A program made the position numbers and the translations under genes. From contig NZ_AP023356.1 in NCBI RefSeq assembly GCF_018324205.1, forward strand, positions 1,922,001-1,986,000: a stretch of 64,000 nt of DNA, written 5' to 3'. This document shows positions 17,744 to 24,661 of the stretch, piece after piece. Under the pieces are notes generated by a model. The model had not been told where the DNA came from, did no database searches, and was given only the letters and a program-made list of their open reading frames with translations. Source of the DNA: Actinoplanes ianthinogenes. Lineage in GTDB: Bacteria; Actinomycetota; Actinomycetes; Mycobacteriales; Micromonosporaceae. The number at the start of each line of letters is the position of its first letter. Position 1 is the stretch's first letter.

Positions 17744-18300
17744 AGCTGGCCCCCACGGCCCTATCCACGCTCAAAATAGGGCCGCCAACACCAGCCCCGA
17801 AACCCCGGCTGGCTCCCACAGCCCTAAGTAACGTCCGGAAAGGGCCACCAAGACCAGCCCTGGGACTCGGGCTGGCTCCCACGGCCCTATCCACGCTCGG
17901 GACAGGGCCGTCAAGACCAGCCCCGCAACCCCGGCTGGCTTCCACGGCCCTATGTGACGTCCGGCAAGGGCCGCCAAGACCAGCCCCGGAACTCGGGCTG
18001 GCTCCCACGGCCCTATCCACGCCCGGGACAGGGCCGTGAGGACCAGCCCCGAAACCCCGGCTGGCTCCCACGGCCCTATCCACGCTCGGAATAGGGCCGC
18101 CAAGACCAGCCCCGGGACTCGGGCTGGCTTCCACGGCCCTATCCACGCTCGGGACAGGGCCGCCACGACCAGCCCCGGGACTCGGGCTGGCTCCCACGGC
18201 CCTATCCACCCTCGGAACAGGGCCGCCAAGACCAGCCCCGCAACTCCGGCTGGCTCCCACGGCCCTAAGTGACGTCTGGAAAGGGCCGTGGGGACCAGCC
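17744..18300. repeat. Array of about nine 63-bp tandem repeats, non-coding
   Basis: The unit begins GGCTGGCTCCCACGGCCCTA and recurs at exactly 63-bp spacing (17807, 17870, 17933, 17996, 18059, 18122, 18185, 18248), with a diverged copy from about 17744. Each unit holds two inverted repeats, GGCCCTAT...ATAGGGCC and CCAGCCC...GGGCTGG, so the array can fold into a run of hairpins. Because 63 is a multiple of three, several frames stay open on both strands, but their translations are only 21-residue repeats with no RBS. I treat them as non-coding. The stretch 17686-17743 between left arm and array is unique and featureless. Confidence 0.88.
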
Positions 18301-18310
18301 GGTGGGGGAC

Positions 18311-18390
18311 AGCGGACCCGCACGACACGCGTGGCGGTCCGGAGGGACCGCGGCCTGGCGAGCCGATTGCCACGGGGCTCCGAGTCGTAC
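18311..18390 (-). repeat. Right 80-bp inverted repeat of the structured element
   Basis: Reverse complement of 17606-17685 with about six mismatches. It ends 50 bases before the GNAT stop codon. With the left arm it bounds a 785-bp element lying in the space between two convergent genes. Confidence 0.85.
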
Positions 18391-18440
18391 TGAAAAGTCG
18401 GAGAAGGAGCCGCAGCGGTCCGGCGGTGGAGGGATGGTTT

Positions 18441-19283
18441 TCAGAGGCGGCGGGTCAGATAGGTCGCCGGGCCGTAAGCGGCCGGGGGTGTGACGTCCGG
18501 GCGGGGGCGGAAGCCCTGGGACTGCCAGAATCCGGCGGCTTCGCCGAGCGCGACCAGGGAGACCGAGGTGTAGCCCTGCGTCGCGGCCTCGGTGAGTAGG
18601 CGGCGGACCAGGCGGGCGCCGAGGCCGGCGCGGCGGCGGCCCGGGGCGATGGCCAGGTCGTGCAGATGCAGGTTCGAGGAGACGTGCCTGGTCGTCTCGG
18701 GGTGGGCCAGGTCCGGGCTGCGGCGGTCCGGATAGGGGAGCGCCAGGAGGTATCCGGCGATCTCCGGGCCGTCGGCGAGGACATACGAGGTGGCTGGGTT
18801 CATCCGGGTCCGCAGCACGTCAGGATCCTCCGAGACGCCCTTGGCCGCATAGGTTCGGGCCTCCAGCGCGACGATGCCCGGCCAGTCGCGGTCCGCAACG
18901 CGCCGCAACTCCGGCCTGTCACGGTCCGCGGCCTGCCGCGGCGCCGACCCGCCGCGGTCCGCAACGCGCCGCAACTCCGGCCTGTCACGGTCCGCGGCCT
19001 GCCGCGGCGCCGAGCTGTCGCGGTCCGCAAAGCGCCGCGATTGCGGCCCGTCGCGGTCCGTGGGGAGCGGCAACTCCACCCCGTCACGGTCCGCGGCCCG
19101 CCGCGGCACCGACCCGCCGCGGTCCGCAACGCGCCGCAACTCCGCCCCGTCACGGTCCGCGGCCCGCCGCGGCGCCGACCCGCCGCGGTCCGCAAAGCGC
19201 CGCAACTCCGGCCCGTCACGGTCCGTGGGGTGCCGCGGCGCCGAGCTGTCGCGGTCCGTGGGGTGCTGCGGCTTCCGGGTCAT
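18441..19283 (-). CDS. GNAT N-acetyltransferase with an expanded repeat N-terminus
   Basis: A 280-residue protein whose last 150 residues are a GNAT acetyltransferase, with LHLHDLAIAPGRRRAGLGARL as the acetyl-CoA loop. GNAT proteins acetylate amines. Residues 9-129 consist of eleven 11-residue units of the type ADRDGPELRRV that run straight into the first strand of the domain (ADRDWPGIVALEA). The repeat seems to have grown by duplication of the domain edge. ATG 19283 overlaps the stop of the decarboxylase gene (ATGA), so the repeat part is probably translated. Acetylation of the amine made by that decarboxylase is an attractive but unproven role. Confidence 0.82.
   Translation of the reverse strand: MTRKPQHPTDRDSSAPRHPTDRDGPELRRFADRGGSAPRRAADRDGAELRRVADRGGSVPRRAADRDGVELPLPTDRDGPQSRRFADRDSSAPRQAADRDRPELRRVADRGGSAPRQAADRDRPELRRVADRDWPGIVALEARTYAAKGVSEDPDVLRTRMNPATSYVLADGPEIAGYLLALPYPDRRSPDLAHPETTRHVSSNLHLHDLAIAPGRRRAGLGARLVRRLLTEAATQGYTSVSLVALGEAAGFWQSQGFRPRPDVTPPAAYGPATYLTRRL
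18897..19259 (-). repeat. Intragenic 33-bp tandem repeat, eleven units
   Basis: Eleven in-frame 33-bp units encode A-D-R-(D/G)-x-x-x-x-R-R-x repeats at the N-terminus of the GNAT gene. Alternate units are more alike, giving a 66-bp higher-order period. The unit is highly charged and probably disordered. Confidence 0.9.
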
Positions 19284-20461
19284 CGCAGGGCCGGCAGGTG
19301 GGCGCGGACGGCCCGGTGCGGCAGCGGGTCGAAGCCGTTGAAGCCCACCGTCCGATAGCTGACCGAGTAGGCGCCGGCCGCGAGGATCCAGACCGGGTCG
19401 CCGGAGCGCAGATCGGCCGGGACCAGCATCGGGTGCCCGGCGTCGAACGCGTCGTCGCTGTCGCAGGTCGGACCGGCGATCACGGCCGGTACCGTCGGGC
19501 CGCCCCGGTGGCCGGGGAACTCCAGCCGGTATTGCAGCTGGTCCATCTCGTAGAGGCCGTTGAACTTGCCGCAGCTCAGGTAGAGCCAGTGTGGCCGGCG
19601 CCCGAAGCGCTGCCGGCGGGCGGTGAGCCGGACGACGTGCGCGCGGATCGCACCGTGGTCGGCGACCAGGTGCCGGCCCGGTTCCAGGACGAACTCGAGC
19701 GGCGTCCCGGCTACCCGCCGCAGCCTGCCGACGCCGTCGCGGATCTCCGCCAGGATGCCGTCGATCGGCGGGCGCAGCGGCACGCCCCGCCGGTCGAGAT
19801 AACCGAGGGCGGGCAGGCCGCCGCCCAGGTTGACGTGGTCGAGCCGGATGCCGCGCCGCCGGAGCAGGGCGATCGCGTGCGCCAGGTCGTCGGCGGCGGC
19901 CCGCCACGCGGCCGTGCTCATCTGCTGCGAGCCGACGTGCAGCGACAGCCCGGCCGGGACGAGCCCGCGATCCCGGGCCGTCTCCAGGACGGTCACCGCC
20001 TCCGGCACCGAGCAGCCGTTCTTGCCCTGCAACCCCCACAGCGCGCCGGCCCCGCTGGTGCTGATCCGGCAGAACACCCGGGCACCGGGCGCGTGCTCGG
20101 CGACCGCCCGCACGTCCGCGACGCTGTCCGTGGCGAAGTCCCGGATACCCAGGCGATGGGCGATGCCGATGTCCCGGTCCGACTTCACCGCGTTGCCGTA
20201 GTGGATCACGTCCGGTGCCGCCCCGGTGCGCAACGCCTGCCGGATCTCGCCGAGGCCGGCCGTGTCGAAGCCGGCACCGCCCCCGGCCAGCGCGTCCAGC
20301 ACCTCGTCCACCGGGCAGGCCTTCACCGCGAACCGCACCGCCACCCCGGGCAGGTCCCGGAGCAGCCGCGCGTGGCTCTCCTCGACGGCGTCGAGGTCGA
20401 AGACGATCTGGTCCTCGCCGGCCGCGGCCAGCGCGTCCCGCAGGGTCCGGGAGATCCGCAT
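19280..20461 (-). CDS. PLP-dependent decarboxylase (ornithine/diaminopimelate type)
   Basis: A 393-residue fold III PLP enzyme. Lys47 in VRFAVKACP is the Schiff-base lysine, SLHVGSQ is the conserved HVGSQ, and AGPTCDSDDAF carries the active-site Cys-Asp pair of the partner subunit. Length and motifs fit ornithine, lysine or diaminopimelate decarboxylases; the specificity helix does not let me choose. In a secondary-metabolite operon between a GT-A-like protein and a GNAT, it probably makes an amine or decarboxylates an amino-acid conjugate. ATG 20461 overlaps the upstream stop by one base. Confidence 0.87.
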   Translation of the reverse strand: MRISRTLRDALAAAGEDQIVFDLDAVEESHARLLRDLPGVAVRFAVKACPVDEVLDALAGGGAGFDTAGLGEIRQALRTGAAPDVIHYGNAVKSDRDIGIAHRLGIRDFATDSVADVRAVAEHAPGARVFCRISTSGAGALWGLQGKNGCSVPEAVTVLETARDRGLVPAGLSLHVGSQQMSTAAWRAAADDLAHAIALLRRRGIRLDHVNLGGGLPALGYLDRRGVPLRPPIDGILAEIRDGVGRLRRVAGTPLEFVLEPGRHLVADHGAIRAHVVRLTARRQRFGRRPHWLYLSCGKFNGLYEMDQLQYRLEFPGHRGGPTVPAVIAGPTCDSDDAFDAGHPMLVPADLRSGDPVWILAAGAYSVSYRTVGFNGFDPLPHRAVRAHLPALR

Positions 20462-21756
20462 CAAAGTCCGACCGCCCGGGCCGCGCCCACCAAAGCCGAC
20501 CAGGCCTCGATCAGCACGGCGTAGTCGGCCATGTCCTGCGCCGCCTCGGCCAGCAGCCGGTCCCGGACCGTCGCGAGCCGGTCGGCGTACTCCGCGTAGC
20601 GCCCGCCCAGCCGCCGATAGGTCCGGTCCAGCTGGTCGAGCCGCCGGACGTTCGGGGCCCGGTCGAGCGTGGTGCTCTCCCGGACGATGGCCGCGACCAG
20701 GCCGGGCCGCAGCCGGTGCCGCTCGTCCAGCAACCGCTCGCCCTCCTCCCCCAGCCGCTGGTAGATCGGGTGCAGGTAGAGCATCGACAGGAAGAACTTG
20801 GTGAACCGCAGCTGGTAAGGGTGGAACGCGGCGTCGCTCTTGCGGTCCGGGGTGTGCTTGTTGATCACGTGCCGGTTGTGCAGCACCCCGGGCAGCCGGC
20901 TGTCCGGCACCAGGTGGATCAGGAAGTAGTCGCTGCCGATCGTCTCGGTCATCGGCGGCAGCGGGATCTCTTCGTGCACCCGGTAGTAACTGATGTTGCC
21001 CATGTCCACCCGCATCGGATCGACCAGGCACAGCGTCGACTCGTCCGCGCGGAACGCGTCGTCGCCGGACCCGAGGAACGACTCCGCGACCAGCTCGCGC
21101 AGCTCCTGCTCCGGCGTGCCCTCGGCGGCCCAGAGGCTGACCACGTCGTGGTACGCCTCCGGGTCGAGCTGCCGCATCTCGTCGATGTCCACCGACATCG
21201 CGCCGATGTAGGAGGCGCCCACGCTGACCACCGGCTTGCCGGCGTGCGCCGGGTCGAGCTCGACCCGGGTCACACCGGCCGCCGCCTCACCCGCGGGCTT
21301 GCCGAGCGAGGCCAGCTCGTGGTGGATCGGGAAGACCGGTTCGCCGTCGTGCACCTGGAACTCGATGTCCGAGTCGCGGCGGTGCACGGACTCGCAGCCC
21401 AGCGCGGCGGCGATCAGGAACGCCCGGTTGGTGCAGGCGCCGTAGGAGACCGCGCCGGGCAGCATCAGGTCGAGCAGCAGCTCCGGTTTCGGGGTCGCCG
21501 CCCGGCTGATCACCCGGCGCAGGAACCGGCGCTGGGCGTCCTCGTCGAGGTGCACCACCGTGCTGCCCGGCGGCAGGGCGGTGACCGCCGCGGCGTGCCG
21601 GGCGAACGTGTCCGGATCGGTCGAGTCCAGGATCAGCACCACCGTCTCGACACCGAAGCGCTCGGTGGCGTAGGCGGCTTCCGCCGCCACGGCGGTGATG
21701 GTCGCGGCACACTCACGGTGGGTGGGCAGGACGAGACAAGCCTTACGTACGGTCAT
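20461..21756 (-). CDS. GT-A-like protein of unknown specificity (DUF6271-like)
   Basis: A 431-residue cytoplasmic protein. The start MTVRKACLVLPTHRE and VVLILDSTDPDTFARH resemble the nucleotide-binding half of GT-A folds, and GCESVHRRDSDIEFQ supplies a DxD-like DSD motif near residue 130. The C-terminal half is helical with no recognised motif. I believe it matches a domain of unknown function (DUF6271) found in biosynthetic clusters, recalled and not checked. It overlaps the CopC-like gene by 14 bases and the decarboxylase gene by one base, so all are coupled. It could transfer a sugar or cyclitol, or be a carrier of other chemistry. Confidence 0.6.
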   Translation of the reverse strand: MTVRKACLVLPTHRECAATITAVAAEAAYATERFGVETVVLILDSTDPDTFARHAAAVTALPPGSTVVHLDEDAQRRFLRRVISRAATPKPELLLDLMLPGAVSYGACTNRAFLIAAALGCESVHRRDSDIEFQVHDGEPVFPIHHELASLGKPAGEAAAGVTRVELDPAHAGKPVVSVGASYIGAMSVDIDEMRQLDPEAYHDVVSLWAAEGTPEQELRELVAESFLGSGDDAFRADESTLCLVDPMRVDMGNISYYRVHEEIPLPPMTETIGSDYFLIHLVPDSRLPGVLHNRHVINKHTPDRKSDAAFHPYQLRFTKFFLSMLYLHPIYQRLGEEGERLLDERHRLRPGLVAAIVRESTTLDRAPNVRRLDQLDRTYRRLGGRYAEYADRLATVRDRLLAEAAQDMADYAVLIEAWSALVGAARAVGL

Positions 21757-22210
21757 CGACGGTCCTCACCGGACGACGGAGCAGCAGGGTCCCCACGGTG
21801 AGCACGGCGATCAGGTCGAGCACCAGGAAGACGGCGCTGAGCGGATCGATGCCGTGCTCGTGCGCCGCGATCTCGCCGGTGCCGAGGACCCCGCTCACCT
21901 CGTCCCCGGCCGCCCCGACCACGTGGTAGGCGACGGTGTAGCCGCCGTCCCCGAGCACCGGCACCCGCAGCACGTGGCCGGGCTCGGCGCCGACCGGGCC
22001 GGCCTCGATCTGCCGGCCGTCCGCCGCGGCGACCGCGACGTGCGACAGGGCGGGGTCGGCGTCCGCCGAGAAGGTCAGCCGGACCTCCCCCGGCCCCTCG
22101 GTCCAGGTCACCAGGTTCAGCGGCGCCTGCCGGTGGGTGCTCGCCAGCCAGAGGACCAGCGGGGCGAGCACCACCAGCACGGCTGTCAGCCGCCGGCCAC
22201 GCGCGGACAT
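21743..22210 (-). CDS. CopC-domain membrane protein
   Basis: A 155-residue protein with an N-terminal hydrophobic signal (RRLTAVLVVLAPLVLWLA). A CopC-like beta domain follows (residues 28-115: LTFSADADPALSHVAV, GGYTVAYHVVGAAGDEVSG), and then a C-terminal membrane helix near 123-145. The copper-binding His/Met pattern of true CopC is mostly absent, apart from HRQ and HEHG. The domain should face outside. It is coupled (TGATG) to the small membrane protein upstream. Together with UnbU, UnbV and the 302-residue membrane protein it belongs to the cell-surface part of the cluster. Confidence 0.75.
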   Translation of the reverse strand: MSARGRRLTAVLVVLAPLVLWLASTHRQAPLNLVTWTEGPGEVRLTFSADADPALSHVAVAAADGRQIEAGPVGAEPGHVLRVPVLGDGGYTVAYHVVGAAGDEVSGVLGTGEIAAHEHGIDPLSAVFLVLDLIAVLTVGTLLLRRPVRTVDDRT

Positions 22211-22752
22211 CAGACGGCCGCGGCGACCGGACGCGCGGGCACCCGGACGCAGTCGCACTGCGCGGCGGCCAGCTCCCGGCGGTTCGGCCGCAGATGCAGG
22301 TACATCCCGATGATCATCGGAATGAACACGATCGAGTTGTAGAACAGGTGCAGCTCGACCCGCGGGTAGAGCAGCTGCAACAGGCTGGTCGGCACCGGCT
22401 TGCCGAAGAAGGCGTGACCGGTCTGCGCCTGGACGAGCAGCAGGAAGTGCTCGATGTGGTGCCAGAACTGGATCACCAGGGCGACCGTCCACCAGGTCCG
22501 GGCCCGGCCGACGAACCCGGGGCGGAGCGCGAACAGCAGCACCAGCATCACGATGGCGTAGCCGTAGTGCATCCACTCGGACTTGACCAGCCAGGGGTAG
22601 AACTGCCCGAGCACGCCGCGGGCCTGCGGGCGAGGCCAGCCCAGGACCCAGATCTGGTACGCCTGCACCAGGTGCTCGGCCCAGTGCGCCAGGGTGACCG
22701 CCAGGAACACGGTGAGCGCGGCCCGGTGCCTGCGGTGGTTGAGCGAACTCAT
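22210..22752 (-). CDS. Small histidine-rich membrane protein, unknown function
   Basis: A 180-residue protein with about four to five membrane segments. Histidines sit in or beside the helices: HWAEHLVQAYQ, MHYGYAIVML, WHHIEHFLLL and VELHLFYN. This spacing recalls metal- or heme-binding membrane proteins but matches no family I can name. It follows the 302-residue membrane protein gene after ten bases and overlaps the CopC-like gene. The neighbourhood suggests a conserved enediyne accessory membrane protein; function is unknown. Confidence 0.7.
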   Translation of the reverse strand: MSSLNHRRHRAALTVFLAVTLAHWAEHLVQAYQIWVLGWPRPQARGVLGQFYPWLVKSEWMHYGYAIVMLVLLFALRPGFVGRARTWWTVALVIQFWHHIEHFLLLVQAQTGHAFFGKPVPTSLLQLLYPRVELHLFYNSIVFIPMIIGMYLHLRPNRRELAAAQCDCVRVPARPVAAAV

Positions 22753-22762
22753 CTCCGGTCTC

Positions 22763-23671
22763 CTAGCCGTTGTAAGGCATGGTCGGGAACCAGCCGTAAC
22801 CGAACATCGAGGGCAGCCGGACGTCCCAGTAGACGACCGTGAAGACGCCGAGGGCGATCAGCAGCACCCCGGTGAAGACGGCGGCCCGGCGGTGGTCGCG
22901 GGCCAGCCAGCGGGTGAACCGGCCCCGGGTGGCGAGCGTCAGCAGCGCGAACAGCACGCTGACGACCACGATGTTGCCGAGCGACTGGAGGACGAAGGCC
23001 GCGGCGCCGTTGAGCGGGTTGCCGGTCTCGACCGCCCAGTGGAACAGCTTGTTGAACAGCGGGTACGGCCGGCCGATCAGGAAGCCGCCGATCAGCGCGC
23101 CGAGCGTGACGACCCGGCCGACCGGCCGGTTGCGGAACACGTCCGGCAGTACGCCGAGCGACGCCAGCCCGAGGTAGGTGAGGGCGAGACCGATCACGCC
23201 GAAGACCACCGACGCCTGGATGAGCCGGACCGGCAGGCCGGCGGCCGTGGCGGTGGAGAGCTGCGGCAGGCGGTCGCCGAGCAGCACGCCGACGAAGCCG
23301 TACACGGCGGAGACGCTGATCATGCCGACGGCCAGCCAGCCGATCGGGCGCAGCACGGTGCGTGAACCCGTCTGGCTCAGCGGACCGACCGCGGCGGCCA
23401 TCGCGATGTTGCAGGCGGTGAAGGTGCCGGCCAGGCCGGAGACGAAGGCGAAGATCAGGCCGGCGACGGTGCCGGCGATGGCGGTGTGCTTGGCGTCGTG
23501 GTCCAGCAGGGTGTTGGCGACGTTGTCACCGATGACGGAGTCGACGAACTTGTACGACCACAGGACGGCGAGCAGCACGCCGGCGGCGGCCGAGGCCGCG
23601 ACGATCCGGCCGGTGCGGGGCCGGGTGGCGGCCGGGGTGATGGCGGGTTCGGCGAGAAGCTGTTGTGTCAT
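22763..23671 (-). CDS. Polytopic membrane protein of the enediyne cassette
   Basis: A 302-residue protein with about eight hydrophobic segments. A conserved-looking motif, GTFTACNIAMAAAVGPLS, places a Cys-Asn at a helix edge and is faintly like CcdA/DsbD-type proteins. ATG 23671 has a GGGGAGA RBS and follows UnbU by 18 bases. I do not recognise a characterised family. Its constant company with UnbU and UnbV here suggests a role in membrane redox chemistry, export or positioning of the polyene. The function is unknown. Confidence 0.72.
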   Translation of the reverse strand: MTQQLLAEPAITPAATRPRTGRIVAASAAAGVLLAVLWSYKFVDSVIGDNVANTLLDHDAKHTAIAGTVAGLIFAFVSGLAGTFTACNIAMAAAVGPLSQTGSRTVLRPIGWLAVGMISVSAVYGFVGVLLGDRLPQLSTATAAGLPVRLIQASVVFGVIGLALTYLGLASLGVLPDVFRNRPVGRVVTLGALIGGFLIGRPYPLFNKLFHWAVETGNPLNGAAAFVLQSLGNIVVVSVLFALLTLATRGRFTRWLARDHRRAAVFTGVLLIALGVFTVVYWDVRLPSMFGYGWFPTMPYNG

Positions 23672-23689
23672 GGCGGGTCTCCCCAGTCC

Positions 23690-24661
23690 TTAAGCGGTCG
23701 CGAGCCGGCGACGCCGGTCGAGGAGCCACCGGCTCCACCAGAAGAGGCCGCGAGCGGCGCAGACGATCGTCACGGCGAAGAAGAGGGTGTAGACGACGTT
23801 GAACACCATCAGCACGCCGTAGACCATGGCCACGCTCGCGCCGAACATGAACTGCCAGCGCGGCTTGGACGGCGTCGTGCCCGGGTCGGTGATCATGTAG
23901 TTGGTGAACAGGACGAACGCCACCCCGGTGATCGGCACCAGCGTCGACCAGACCGCCACGTCCCAGATGAAGTGCCGCAGCAGCGCCTGGATGACGAACC
24001 CGCCGACCCAGCCGACGATGAGCGGCACCTTCTTGGTGAGCATCGCGTTCAGCACGGTGCCGGCGGTGAGGATGATGAACGGCACCATCATGCTGATCAC
24101 GTCGGGGACGTTCTCGGTGAAGTGGTACGGCGGCGCGATGTTCACCCAGCCGAAGGTCAGCAGGGTGATCGTGATCCCGAAGTTGGACGGGTTCATGAAG
24201 TGCCGCATCCGTCCCGCGATCGGCGCCTGGAACAGCGCCTTCTGCCCGATCGAGACGAGCACCGCGAAGATGATCGGCCAGAACTTGTCGTTCGCGTAGA
24301 GCAGCATGTTCGCGGCCAGCGTGGTGATGTGCGTGGGCAGCAGGAACGTGTAGACGCCCCACGCGCCGTTGCCGAGGAACGCCGGGCGCCGCTTCAGCGC
24401 GGCCGCCGTGACCAGCTCGATGCTGAGCTCGGCGGAGTAACCGACGGCCAGCGCGAGGAACGGCCACAGCCACGGCTGCTCGAAGCCCAGGACGGTGTAT
24501 CCGAGGATGTTGAAGACCGACATGGAGATCGCGAAGTTGCGCAGCGCCAGGTAACGCGGGTCCCGCTTGTCGATCCGCGGCGGCGTCCCGGTGGCCGGGG
24601 TGATCGTGGCACCGGCCGGCGCGAGGGTGCTGCGGGTCTTGGGTTCCAGGATGTCGGTCAT
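23690..24661 (-). CDS. unbU: Enediyne biosynthesis protein UnbU (E5-type)
   Basis: A 323-residue membrane protein of the UnbU group, distantly related to RnfD/NqrB subunits of ion-pumping redox complexes. It has about eight to nine helices with long conserved segments such as NPSNFGITITLLTFGW and FTNYMITDPGTTPSKPRW; the latter resembles the flavin-attachment region of NqrB/RnfD. UnbU is part of the conserved warhead set (UnbL, UnbV, UnbU, PKSE, TE) of enediyne clusters; its exact task is not established. The ATG overlaps the UnbV stop by ATGA. Confidence 0.88.
   Translation of the reverse strand: MTDILEPKTRSTLAPAGATITPATGTPPRIDKRDPRYLALRNFAISMSVFNILGYTVLGFEQPWLWPFLALAVGYSAELSIELVTAAALKRRPAFLGNGAWGVYTFLLPTHITTLAANMLLYANDKFWPIIFAVLVSIGQKALFQAPIAGRMRHFMNPSNFGITITLLTFGWVNIAPPYHFTENVPDVISMMVPFIILTAGTVLNAMLTKKVPLIVGWVGGFVIQALLRHFIWDVAVWSTLVPITGVAFVLFTNYMITDPGTTPSKPRWQFMFGASVAMVYGVLMVFNVVYTLFFAVTIVCAARGLFWWSRWLLDRRRRLATA

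Noticed and set aside
17744..18300. CRISPR array as an explanation for the 63-bp repeats
   Set aside because: Units are contiguous without unique spacers of constant size, and no cas genes are present.
17771..18373. Open frames of up to 200 residues through the 63-bp repeat array
   Set aside because: They are open only because 63 is a multiple of three; translations are 21-residue repeats, several frames and both strands are open, and none has an RBS.
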